A stretch of DNA of 64,000 nucleotides. Origin: Cymbidium sinense. Taxonomy: Eukaryota; Streptophyta; Magnoliopsida; Asparagales; Orchidaceae. Under the pieces are notes generated by a model. That model did not search any database, was not told the DNA's origin, and saw only the letters and a program-made list of their open reading frames with translations. The translations under genes were made by a program, and so were the position numbers. The stretch lies in NCBI GenBank assembly GCA_021442155.1, contig CM038229.1, positions 66,732,443-66,796,442 of the forward strand. Direction: 5' to 3'. Shown piece by piece: positions 34,768 through 47,800 of the stretch (the stretch's first letter is position 1; each line of letters opens with the position of its first letter).

Positions 34768-36025
34768 ACCATGATTAATTCCATGATTTTAATAGGATTA
34801 AATCAGATTGATCTATTAGATCTAAGGATGATCGATCATTCTGATCACGTCAAATGGATAGCATGTGATCTATCATCACGTGAGAGAGGGAGAATGGAGT
34901 CCGTTCGCCATTGCTCGCATGATCCGAGCTCACCCGAGCTCGGATTAACTCCAAATAGATCCCACACCTTCACATGAAGGATCGAATGGGATCCAATGGC
35001 TAAGATCACACAACGTGAAAGTTTTCTTTAGAAAGCTCTAACTCATTTTTACCCAAAGCTCGATTTTAATGGCATACCTCACCGAAGCTCAAGACCAGTG
35101 GCAAATCTGATTGAGGAAGCTTCATCTAGTGGAGACGAAGCTCTACTGATCATTACAAGCTCCAATTTGAGGTGGATGGCTCGGAAGATCAATACTTAAA
35201 GTATGGGAGGCCGATGTTGATCAAAATTAGTCCTCTAATAATTAGGAAGCTTGGGGAATGATTCCTTCTTGCTCGACTAGCTCCAAGGATGGTGTGTGCA
35301 AAGTTAATTGCACTTTGGTTGAGCCTTGAGCAAGTGAGAGTGAGAGGAATGTTTCCTTATTTTGTCTTGAAGGAAACTGACAATGGGGATTGTGGGAAGT
35401 TCTAGGGGACTCTCCTTAGGCTTCTCTAGCTCACATTGAGGTTCTCTCCCTAATTTTGATCGAAATGAGGGGGGTATACTCTCTCATTCCAAAGATCAGG
35501 CTGCTCAGTTGAGTTTGGTTCTTTGTGATCATTCAATCATCGATGGAGGTCAGGGATGGTAGAGAATCTTCCTGGGTTGCTCGGTTTGATTAGCCAAGGC
35601 TTGGGAGGTAGCTACCAAGGGGGATTAGTGGATGTCTTTGATGTTTCAAGTGTACTAATGGGGGAGGTGAGGTAATTTCACCTCCTCTTGGGTCATGGCC
35701 AACCCAACCACCCTTAGATTAGGTTGGTCAGTGTCCTAGGTGCCCATGTGGACCAATAAGAGGATGTCAAGTGGACAAAGAAGAGAAATGACCACTTACA
35801 TGGGTGATTTGTCTTATATGATACCATTGGCCCAAGAGTAGAATGGTCAATTTGCATTGAATTTGATTTGGAAAAATTTGGAATGAGCCAAAAGTGGGTT
35901 GGGCTAAATTCCAAGTCATTTGGAGTTGATTTGGTTCAATTTGGCTCAATTTAACCCATTTAGATCAAATTGGGTCAAACTAAGGGTTGGGTCAGGTTCA
36001 TATGATCATTTGGGATGTATTGGTG

Positions 36026-36528
36026 TGTGGTGTTTATTTTTGATATGTATATGGGGGACACCACGCAGATCTGAGGGTGTACTTATTGAAGTGATCAGAT
36101 TTGACATTGAGATATGATGTACTATTTTGAAAGATATAGGCATGACCCTTCAATGGACCTAATCACCTAATAAAGACCCCTAAGGCATGATTGGTCTTTG
36201 AATATAATAGAGATTTTCTTTTACTTTACATGGATGATTAAAGTAAGGTTTATATTAAACCATGTTCTAAAGGTCCCTATGGGGGTAAGACCCATAGTTA
36301 ATTATATCTTAAGGCAGGTGAGTTTTTTAGGAACACTCTTGATTAAAGTAGGCAATTATTATCGCCAAAGATGTCAAAAGTAAGACTATCAATGAATTGG
36401 CTATGTTTAGAAAATCAATCGGGATAGATCAAAAAGAAAGACTTCTTATTAAATCCAAAGGAGATGAGTAAGGAATGTTCAGATATGAGGAAACCTAGTG
36501 GGCATTCCAATCTATCCTATAGTTGGAC
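36026..36528 (-). mobile_element. R-orientation LTR fragment, last 0.5 kb
   Basis: It starts TGTGGTGTTTATTTTT at 36026 directly inside another R LTR and shows GGGGGACACCACGCAGATCT, the TACTATTTTGAAAGATA hairpin remnant and the TAATCACCTAATAAAGACCC arm, as at 29989 and 62721. At 36528 it is interrupted by the start of an F LTR. The homologous uninterrupted sequence is at 30485 (ATAGTTGGGCTTTATAT). Confidence 0.8.
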
Positions 36529-39500
36529 TGTTGACCTCATTTTTAGGATGAGCTCTCAACCCCTCCATCTTAGACATAAGACTTCTCTTAAACTTTAAGA
36601 GTTCCTTAGTACTAAGACACATCTAGTGATTAGGTGGACACTCAGCCTAGCCCTAGAGACTTAGAAGAGTTAGCCTTAGGAGTAGGTCATGCCTTAGGGG
36701 TGTTAGGAAAATCTGCCTACCCTATAGCCTGAACCACTTTCCTTACTTCCTTCCTTCAAGTCAAACTCCTAATCAAATCAACATGAAACCTAAATCAATT
36801 TTAGACTAATTGATTTTCTCCAAACTCAAATCAATGCCATATGATTGAAACACATGATTTAAACACATGATTGAAATCCATGATTGAAATTCATGATTGA
36901 ATTCCAAGTTGAAATTCTAAATTCCAAATCTTGCCTAAGTCCTTTTATGGTATGGACTTAGCCAAAATCAAATCTAAATAAATTCAAATTCATGAAATTT
37001 TCTCATAACTCATTTATATTCTCATTTATATTCACATATATGAATAAAATATAAATTCAAATAAATCAAATCAAATCCAAAATTCAAATTCCTAGTTCAA
37101 AATCCTTCTTAAGTATGTAATTCCCTTTTAAGGACTTAGCCTAAATCATCTTCAAATCAATTCAAATTCATGAAATTTTCTCATAACTCATTTATATTGT
37201 CATTTATATTCACATATATAAATGAAATATAAATTTAAATCAATCAAATCAAATCCAAAATTTAAGATCAATTCACAAATCTTATCTAAGTCCTTTAATT
37301 TCCCTTTAAGGACTTAGCCTAGATCAGCATCAAATCACTTCAAATCCTTGAAATTTTCTCATAACCAATTTATATTCTCATTTATATTCACAAATATAAA
37401 TGAAATATAAATTTAAAAACCAAAACCAATTCCAAAATACAAGTTCAAATTCAATCAAAATCCAACCTAAGCCTTTCAAGTCAGAATATTGAACTTAGCC
37501 AAATCAACTTCAAATCAAGCCAAACTCTTGATTTTCCTTCATGATTCAATCAATCCTTCAATCATGAATCCAAATATAAATACAAACTTCAAACACTTTA
37601 CCAAAACTCAATTCAAAAATCAAGCCAAAATCCATTTCATGTTCACCCTTTGAACTTGAAATTGTCAAATGAATCAAAACCCATTTGACTTCAAACCACT
37701 TGCAAATGGATTTATATTTCAATCATAAGTCCATATACAAGTTCAATCAAACTCAACTCAAGCGTTGACCAAGCCATTTGACCCACTTAGGCTCACTTGA
37801 TCCAAAGTGACCTAAAGTACCCTTATGAGCAAAATTCTAATCCAAACCAAATTATATTGAATCAAATTCACCTAAGCCTCTTATCATGATCAACAATCAT
37901 CATAAGATGATCAATCACTCAATTTGGGTCAAACCAAGTCAAACCTAAGGGTTGACCATGTCAACACTTAGCCAAAATGAAACCTAACCAAGTCAAAATC
38001 TATCATAGGCCAGATTGATTGAAACCATCAATATAAGTTCATTCATGACCAATGTTTGGACTTGACCAAGTCAACATTTGAGCTTAACTTAACCCAATTG
38101 GCCACTTGGCCCAAGTTGACCCAACTTTACCTAAGAAGTCAAAATTTTTCAAAATTTGATCTAAGCTAAATTGATTGAAACCAATGGGTCAAGTTCATTC
38201 TATATCACTTGTTGAACTTGACCAAAGCCTCAATTGGCCAACTAGACCTAACTTAGCCCAATTGACCTTGAACCCAACTTGACCTAGAGCCAAATTCCAA
38301 CTTAACCAAAATTGATTGGAAATGAAGACACCAATCCACTTCATATGACTAACCAAACCTAAACCTACCCATGACCTAGCTCAAATAGGTCAAATGGGTC
38401 AAATTGGTCAACTTGACCCATTTTGACCTAAATGAAGTCATATGAACCAAATTCAAACCTAAACCAAATTGACTCAAACCAAAGCCACCAAAACATTTCA
38501 AATGGTCATATGAACTTGACCCAACCCTTGGTTTAACAGAATTTGACCAATTGGTCAACTTGACCCAAGTTGACCCATTTTGACCTAAATGGATCAACAT
38601 GAGCCAAACCATACCAAATGAACTCCAAATCCATTGAAACTTGGCAAAACCTATTTTCTCAACATACCAAACATACCCAAATTCAAAAATTTTCCAAATG
38701 ACCATTTTACCCTTAGGCCATAGGGTAAATTTTGGCCTATTCAACTTGGAATTTGGTCAAATCCTTTTCGTACCTATTTGATACTCTCCTTGTGGATCAA
38801 GTGAACACTTAGGAGGGTGGTGCACCCTACCCAATGGGTTTGGGTTAGCCCAACTTGACCCAATGGCCAAACCATTCATGTGCATGGAAATGGCCATAAG
38901 GGAATCTTCCTTACACTCAAATGGAGCACATGGGGAGTTCATCATTCCACTCCCTAGCCAAAAATGAACTCAAGGATAGTCCTAATAGACTAACCAACCC
39001 ACTGAATCAAGGTAATTGGATTAAAATGGCAAGCCCATGCTCGACCGTTCGATTGCCAAAGGGGAAGATGTACTCCCCCCCCCCCCCTAATTCATTTGAA
39101 TCTTCACAGAGCCATTGTCGATTGAGTGTTAGGAAGTCAGAGGAGCCATTTGTAAGTGATCCTAAGCTTCCTAGAGGGAGATTGAAATTCCCATTTCTTG
39201 ATTTTCATCACTTGAAAGCAAGGAAGCTCGATTGAATTTCCAACTTTCTCCACACTCAACATCAACTCAATTCCTTCTTCAAGCTTCACCAGAGGACCAA
39301 GTCGAGTGCACCCATACTCTTTCCCAAGCTTCAAAGGCAGAGGAGAAGTGCCCTAGACCAAAGCCAAGCTCAAGCTAAAGAGGAGTTGGTCTCTAGAAGA
39401 ATCCATTCAATTTCCAAGCCTCAAAGTCTTAGCAAAGCTTCATCTCAACCAGATGAAGCTTCTCCAAGGAAATTGAGCACCGGTGAGGTTCACCATTAAA

Positions 39501-41852
39501 CCAAGATTAATTCCATTGTGTGTTGGTCCTTTGTGAGAAAAATCTTCACCCCATAAAAATCTAGCCATTAGATGTAATCTTCTTTGCATGTTGATGGTGT
39601 GGGTAAAATTTGGGATCAATCCAAACTCAATTGAGCTCGGATCATCTCCTTGAAGATGGATGGTGTCCGTTTTCAACAGTCATTTGCAGGGATGGATCTC
39701 TAGTCGTCCATCTGCACATTTTGGATGGAAGACCGAGATTAAAATGTGTGATATATTTATTTTTAATCCCATGATCCGTGGCTTTAACTTGACTGGGCGG
39801 CTGAGGAGAAAGAACATAGCACCGCCGCCATGTGACGCTATGATGCGACGTTTTAAATAACTAATCAGAAGGTGGCATGTGTAAAGTGCATGCCGCGTCA
39901 ACCGCATGGGTAGCGCCGTGGGATTAATGATATAATTAAGGATTTATTTAATTCCTAATTAATCTCTTAAGCTTCTAAAATTCATATCTCAACATAACAA
40001 AATTAGAAAAAATGAAATAAATTGAATTAGAAAGATAATTACAAATAGAATATTTTAAAATTGATTTTGATTGATTTTGAATAGTTCTTTTTTCTAAATT
40101 TAGGTTTTGTTAGAAATATTAATTTGCTAATTACTCTCTAATTAATCCACTGATTAATCCCAAACTTCTTGGGTAGAATTAGAGGGATGACTTCTACCTC
40201 TTCTAATTTTCTTGGGATTTATTGGTGGCTTACTTAGGAAAATTTCTAGTTCATTCTTTAATTACTCCCTTAATGTAATTAAGGTTAATGAAGGTTGTAA
40301 TTAGTGGTTTAACCCTCTGATTGAGTTTATTAAGCTATGTTTAAATGAATAGGAGATTTAGGGAATAATTTTAGGGAATTTCCCCTGAGCTATTCCTTAA
40401 ACCCTCTTTTTCTTCCTTAATCCATCTTTAATTAAGGGTTAAATCACTAATTACCCCCCTTAATTAATTTTACAAAATTCTAAAACTTTCCAAAACTCAA
40501 TTAATTCTACTTGGGTAGATACTTAGGTGTCCAAGAGTCTAAGTACAATTAAGGAAATAAAAATTAAACTCATATGTGTGAGGGGTGTTTTGAAATTACT
40601 TAAGTTAAACCCTTAGTTTAATTAATCATTAATCATGAGCCAAATTGCATTAGGCCCTTTCTTCCTAGGTGCATTGTTGATTTAAATTTCTTATGTGGTT
40701 TATGTCATCTCATTGGCTCATAATTATTTGATTAATTATGCTAAGGTGGTGTAAGTAAGGGGTAATTAACATGCTTAATTCATACCTTAACCTAATCAAA
40801 ATATAAAATGAATCTAATCACCTAAAAAGTGAAAAAAAAATATCAAACACATGTTGGAATGGATTAGGAATAGCAAACTCACCTCACATCTTCCAAATTG
40901 AATCAAACTCAAAAATCAAATAAAAATCACATTAAATAAACTTTGATTTGCTTTAAGCTTTCTTATTTTATAAGATTGTCTTTAGGAATTAATTAAGGTG
41001 AATGAGTTTACATGCTTTCATTACTTTAGTTATTTCCTAACATATTAAATGTGTGCGTCATATGATTTCATACATTAATGCTTTTCAAAAATCAAATTTA
41101 AAATGAAAATGTTTCCTTTATGTCAAATTGCATGTTTTGGCTAAAGTAAGAATATGAGTGGCTATTATCACTATTAAATCTAAATTATTTTCAAAATATA
41201 TGAATCAATTATCAAAACTGAAAGTATGTTACTTATATCTTACATATAAGCTTGCATGTGAGTAAAATATAAGGATGTGCTTAGTGTAGTTTTCCTTCTC
41301 CTCTCTTTTGGTATAGTTTTGAATAGGATTTGGCAAAGTGTATAGTTCATTTGAAAATAACTTTACACTTGCCAAATTCCATCTCCTATTCATTCTTATG
41401 CTATTACTTAAGAAGGATACCCACACTTGTATATATAAATTGCATAAAAAAAAGTAAATCAACCAACACAAACTTTTGCATTCTTTCTTTTTCATTCATT
41501 TCTTTTGTATACATGTTTGTATTTAAGGAAAGTAGTATATTAGTCTAGACAACCCTAGGATTGTGAGGCTTTAAGTAGCCCTAAGTAGGTCTTGCACCTT
41601 ACACCCCTAGTTAACAATGGCATTATACTCACTTATTCCTTTCATACATTCATATGTGCATGTGAAAATTGGATAAGAAACCCCTTTGCTACATAATAAA
41701 AATTATGCATCATAAACATTCAAATTTTCTTAAATAAACTACTTAGCATGCATCATAAAGTGTGCTAAACATTCCCATTTGTATGTATAGATATGTGTAG
41801 GACTCATTCATATGCATGTTATACATGTTGGGAAAGAAATGAAGTGATGTAT
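36529..41852 (+). mobile_element. F-orientation LTR, first 5.3 kb, interrupted by the right element
   Basis: It begins TGTTGACCTCATTTTTAGG at 36529, a clean LTR start, and runs through AT-rich homology to the 22150-24250 region, the TTGACC field (37765-38585), the GC-rich island (39600-39910), the A/T-rich middle and into the conserved 3' third at 41545-41852. There the end of the next element's LTR (TGTGGAATTT, 41853) cuts it. Its remaining 2.1 kb should lie beyond position 64000, past the inserted element. A 14-base C run occurs near 39072. Confidence 0.8.
37765..38585 (+). promoter_or_regulatory. Densest W-box field: 15 TTGACC plus 6 GGTCAA in 821 bp
   Basis: Counted by eye, TTGACC occurs 15 times on this strand and GGTCAA 6 times. 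The inverted pair GGTCAACTTGACC occurs twice, near 38406 and 38552. The block is G-poor on this strand, and equivalent blocks are found in every LTR copy that reaches this position. TTGACC is the core recognised by WRKY transcription factors in plants. Control of element transcription by stress or defence signals is inference. Confidence 0.5.
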
Positions 41853-44800
41853 TGTGGAATTTATTTTTGGGATGTGGGACTCCATGCAGATCTTAGGGGG
41901 TACTTATTGAAGTGATCAGGTATGACATTAAGGAATGATGTACTATCTCAAAAGATAGAAATCACCACCCTATAATGGACCTAATCACCTAATAAGGACT
42001 CTTAAGGTATGATGGGTCTTCGGATATACTAGAGATCTTTCTCCTACTTTACATGGAAAAGTAAACTAGGGTTTATTTTAAGCCAAGTTCATTAAGTTCC
42101 CTATGGAGGCAAGCCCCCATAGTTAATTACATCTTAAAGAATGGGAATTCCTTAAGAATATTCTCGATTAAAGTAGGCAATTAGGGTCTCCAAAGATTTT
42201 GAAGTTAAGATTATCAAAGGATTGGCTATTTTAGAAAATCAAATGGGATAGATCAAGGAGAAGACTCATTTTTGGAATCCAAAGGGAGAAAGTAGGAAAT
42301 ACTCATGATACTAAGAAGCCTAGTGAGCATTCCAATCTACCCTAAAAGTGGGCTTTATATTTTTGAAATTGAAGAGAGTTAATTATTTGAGTTGATATTT
42401 TATTAGATTGCTAGGACTTATAATTCCACATTATAAGATTATGGAAATGTCTAAGAGGTGAGGATTTATGCTTGTAGCCTGCAAAAGGAAATATCTACCT
42501 CAGATCCTAATCTAGGGAACTTTGGCAAGGGCCAAAGCATGAACTAAATCTAAGGCGAAATGGGTATATGGTTTACCTCCACAAGAGAGAATAAACTACC
42601 TGACTGTTTGACTTATCATCACCTAGAATGACTGCCAGCGAACTCCTCGTATGTTTTAAATCCATGTAGGCAAGTCATATGCTTTTGCAAGATGGCTAGG
42701 TTGTTATTTATTTTGAAAGGAGACTAAGTCCTTAAACTCACTCCCTGAGAGACTAGAGCATGAGTGGTATGAAACCACGACTTAATCTAATATAAATTTT
42801 ATCAAATTTATTAGATTCTTTTAGACTCTTTATTTTGACACGGGTTATGGGATTTTGTATGCCTAAATGCATGAGAATTTGATTATGGGCCAAATTAAGG
42901 GAGAAAGGGGTGTTCTTCCACCAAAGGCTATCAGTGTGCTTAATTCTGCAAAGATGGAAGCCCCTCTTAATAAGAGAGTGGAATAATATGACATGCATGA
43001 TATTATACATTCATTCATCCAGAGGTTGCTAAAAATTTTATTATCTTGATTTAATTCTAGGCTTTTATGTGAGGTTATGAGTTATTTTAAAATTTTAGTT
43101 ATGAGTTGTTAATTGGGGTAGAAAAATTAATTTTATCTTAAGAGCCTACCACATCTGGGCCACACATTCAAGCATCAATCATAAAGAAACTATGAAAAGC
43201 ATGCTATTTTAATGCACAATCTAATCACAAAATCAAATAATTTTATAGACTATCGTAAAAGAATAAAAGGCCATGGTCGAAGTTTTGCAGACACCTCAAA
43301 AGAGAAAAAATAGATGCTCACCCTTATACAACCTGGATTATAAAACAAATAATACATGCTATGGGCACCCCAGGGACTAAGCCTTCTTTTCTTCATTTCT
43401 TCCTTCTATTTCTTTTGATTTGATTTGCTCTAATGGCATCACAAGGCACCTTAGGGACAAAGCCTTCTAGCCAATGCTCATTCTAATCCCCCATAGCACT
43501 AATCCTAATTCCTAATGCAAAATTACATTAAAAATAAGAAAAGTAAATCTAGCTACACCTACAAAATAAATATTGGCTAAACACACAATACAACTCAAGT
43601 AGTTATTTGAATAATTTTGACTTAGCACCCCACACATGGGTAACCAAGCCCACCTGTCCTAATGTGAGTTATGCTTAGGGACTAAGCAACCTACACACAA
43701 ACACATTTATATTTTTATTACAGTGGCCCCTTAAGCACAACCTTTTACAGAAAATATGATTAGGCTAATAATGACCTAACATCTAGTTTATGAGACATGC
43801 ACCCTAATATCTGGTTTAAAATATTACATCACAAAACAAAACACAACATCATACATACAACACCCTAACTTAGCACTAGAAGTGGTGACTTAGTATTCTA
43901 ATGTGTGTGCTTAAGGCTTATGTGGCAAGACTTTACTAAACTTCTTTAGTTCAAGTTTCAATTTGTTAAAATTTTATGTTTTGGTGATTTCAATTTAAAT
44001 GATTTAATGCTTTATTTTTTATTTCACTTTTATTTGGTTAAAATGATGTTTAGGTTTTCAAGAATGAAGAGTAGAATGAATTTCATTTATAGATGTAACT
44101 CACCCTATTCTACATCTTAATTCCTAAAGAATCTAACTAAGGTCCTCAAGTATCTTAATTAGCCCATTTGAATTTGTGTAATTGATTTGATTTGATTTAT
44201 TTGACTTGATTTAGAATTTAGAATTTGAGTTTATTTAAGTATTTGATTGATTGATTTTGGATTAGATGTTTTAGTTTAATTGCATCTTAATAATTCAATA
44301 TCCTTAATATCTAATGAAGTTTAAGTTTGTTTAAGTTCATGTGTTTTTGGTTGATTAATTTTAGATTAGATGTTTTGATTTAATTAAATCTTGATTATTT
44401 AATATCCTTTTAAATTAATATCTAATTCTTTTTTATTATGCTTATGTGACTTAACTTTATGTTTATTTAATTTGATTATGGTTCATTTATTTGTAGTTTA
44501 TTAGATTAGATTAATTAAGATTTTATTTTGATTTTAATTGGGTTTGATTCTTTGTAATTAGGATTTTATTTTTAATCACATCCATTTTTTCATGTTCATC
44601 AAAGTTGTTTTTGATTTTTACATTTGGATAGTTTGATTAGTTTATCTTATTTAAGTAGGTTGAATGAGAGTTGATTTGATTGCATATTAAATTGATGAGA
44701 GTCTTTCTTAATTTAATTTAATTTGATTTAATTTGATTTGATTAGCTTTATTGGTCTATGGGTTTTCTTAGGTTCAATGTGATTATGTGATTACTTTAAT

Positions 44801-47800
44801 TAAGAAGTGTATTTATGTTAATTATAAAGGTTTGTTTAATTTTCAATTTTATTTCATATTTGTTTAGACTAATGATATAATTAATGACTTAATAATTTAG
44901 GTTTAATTTAGGTTTTGATTAGTATTTAATTGCATTTTATATTTGATTATTTTAAGTTTAATATGATTAATTAATTAACTTAATTATTTTTTACATGATC
45001 AAATATTAAATTAAATAAAGATTTGTTTAATTTTAATTTGATTTGATTATATTTTAGTTAATGATGTATTAATGAGTTAATGTTTTAAGTTTAAATTAGA
45101 ATTTGATTAGCATTTAATTATTTTTTATGTTTGATTAAGCTTTAATATGATTAATTTAATTAACTTAATTAATTTATTTGTAGTGTGATTAAATTAATTA
45201 GTAGATCAATTAAGTGTTTGATTTGGATTAATTTTAATGTGATTTATAAAATTAATTTAGTTTATTAAGATGATGGATTAATTTATTATGTTTGCATTAA
45301 TTAGATGTTTGATTAAGGGTAATTAAAATTTTAAATTATTAGATTAATTAAGGATTTATTTTAATAGAGATCAATGACTTAATGATTTAGGTTTAATTTA
45401 GATTTTGATTAGTATTTAATTACATCTTAATTATGTTTAATTAAGCTTAGATTTAGTATGATTAATTTGATTAACTTAATTAGTTTACTTGAGGGATGTG
45501 ATTATTAAATTTAATTTGGGGTTTGATTTAAGCTTAATTTTAGAGTTAGCTTAAAGGTAACATATTTAAATTAATTTTATTAATTTATAATTTATTAATT
45601 AGATTTTATTAATTAAGTTTGATTAAGGATTAAAAAATTTTAAAATTATTAGATTAATTAAGGGTTTGTTTAATTAGAGAATGACTTAATTTTCTAAATG
45701 TGAATGATTTGAAGTTAAGTGTTTTACTTAAGTTTGATTTGATTAAAGGATTATTGTTTACCATCATTGTTATTAAGTGAATTAATTGTTTATTTCATTT
45801 CAATTAAGTTTGATTATTTATGATTAGAGTTTTATTGATTTGATTCATATTATGTTTGTTTGATTTCATTAACATGTTGATTTAGTTATTAGGTTGAAAT
45901 ATTTAATGGTTAATTAATTATCTTATTCCAAATGGATGTGATTTAGTCATGTTATTAAGTTTACTTTAATTTTATTTAATTCAATATTATCAAATGATTA
46001 TGTTGAATTGGTTTATTAATCAATTTTTAGTTTATTTATTGATTAATTAGTTTCATTTTATATTCATTAAGGAGTTTCATATGATTAAGATTCCATGCTT
46101 AGTGTAGGTTTAGTTATATTAGTTTGACCCATGTTAAAGTTTCCTAGATTTGTTTAATTTTAATTTTGATTTAAGATTTAATCATTTAATTGAGTTTTAT
46201 TAACTTAAATAGGTTTAATCATATTTAATTTAATATTCTCTAAGAATGATATTTTTCTAATTTGAGATTTGATTAATGATTTCTTAAGTGCTATTTCATT
46301 TATGATTTTGATTTGATATTTAAATTGTTTTAAGATTATGTTTAATTAACTCCTTAATTGATTAAACTCTACTCTTAAGTATTTGTTTAGGGTTCATTAG
46401 AATTCAGAAGATCACATTATTTTCTTAAGAGTCCTAGATGTCAATTAAAGTGATTTAAGCCATTTTGAAGATTTTTGCAAATTTATGAATTTTTAGTTGA
46501 TTTATTTTATTAAAATGGACAATCTGAACTTCAAAATTTAATTCCTCCCAATCCAAAACTCATTTTTAATTGAAATTTTTGTAATATGTGTATTTTAAAT
46601 TTAATTTTAATCTCTGAAAATTTCAACTTAATCTGACATATATTTTAAGTTTAATTAAGGAAATTTGATTTTTACTAAAACTCAAATTAAGCTCAATATA
46701 CTTTGTGAAATTTGGGAATTTTAAATTTGTTAGATTTCTCTCAAAAAGATGAATCCAACGAACTCTTGTGTACAATTTTTGGTTAAATATTTTATTTTTT
46801 ATGAAGTTTTGAAGTTTTTGGTGATTTAAATTTAAATTATAATTTTTTATAAAAGAAATATATGTTCACCATGGGTGGGGAAAATGACCCGCTGTTTTCG
46901 TCCAATCAGATTGGATAGTCCATATCGATCACAACCAAGTGCCGATCATGAGGTGCGCCATCTCGGTCAAAATGCACGGATGGTCCGATACATCGGATCG
47001 GGCCCTGCAATCCGCGGCATGATTAGCTCGATCCGAATCCGGATTGGATGGCTATTGTAGCCCATGAAGATGAAAAGTAAAAATATATTTTTTTAGGGAA
47101 AAATATGGTTTTCTAAGAGAAAACTTGTCCAAATGGACTCATTTTTGCATCGATTCAGACCAAAAAAATTCTATTTTCTAATTGGGATGATTTAAAATAA
47201 ATAATGCAAAATTATCTGGGGAAAATTACTAAAACTAGAAGAAAATTAATATAAAATGCATGAAATCCTAAGGACGGCTATGGTTTGGTTAAATTTACCT
47301 CATTGGGGATGGTTTCCGGTGACGGTGAAGATCTAAGTGAACTCCTAGGTATGTAAGAAAGCTTTGGAATGATCTTTGACCCTTGCCTCCTTTTAGAATG
47401 TCGCCTTCTCTGATGTTTACCGTGGCCTCACCGGAAAAGTAAATATTTGTATTTTTGAGCTCAAAAATTACTCAAAAAGGTGGGGGATGGGTTCCTTTTT
47501 TGCTTCGGGAAGCTTTTGGGGGCTAAATGGTGGTGGGAGCAAGAGAGCTAAAGCTTCATTTCCTCCTTTTATAATGGTCAAAAATATAATCTTTTTTGAA
47601 TTTTTTGGCTCCAAATTGATTGCCATCTTGCTTGGGATTGTTGGGATGGATGATAGATTGATTGGGGACTTTGAATTTTTGCTCCAAAGTCCTCTCTTGC
47701 TGCCATATGATCAGCTCTATTCAATATAAATGTTGGGGAGGAGTTAAGTGCATTGGATATGGGAGAATTAAATGAGGTTGGGTGGAATCCTATATGGGGA

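Larger units (their letters stand above)
29989..36025 (-). mobile_element. R-orientation LTR, 3' 6 kb, lacking its start
   Basis: On the + strand it opens TGTGGTGTTTATTTTTGG at 29989, the complement of the LTR end, and runs through the conserved 3' third (to about 32470), an A/T-rich middle with a threefold tandem repeat (32645-33260), the GC-rich island (34620-34960) and the beginning of the TTGACC field. At 36026 a fresh LTR end interrupts it. The ORFs at 30971-31153, 31528-31725 and 34771-34977 are not protein-like. Confidence 0.8.

Noticed and set aside
39065..39090. Long C run, and similar runs near 361 and 25748
   Set aside because: Ordinary homopolymers; the first corresponds to a C-rich word in the LTR (near 14332) lengthened by slippage.
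46875..47060. 61-codon ORF in the GC-rich island of the right LTR
   Set aside because: It lies antisense to the LTR, overlaps the CCAATC/GATTGG palindrome, and is not conserved in the other islands.
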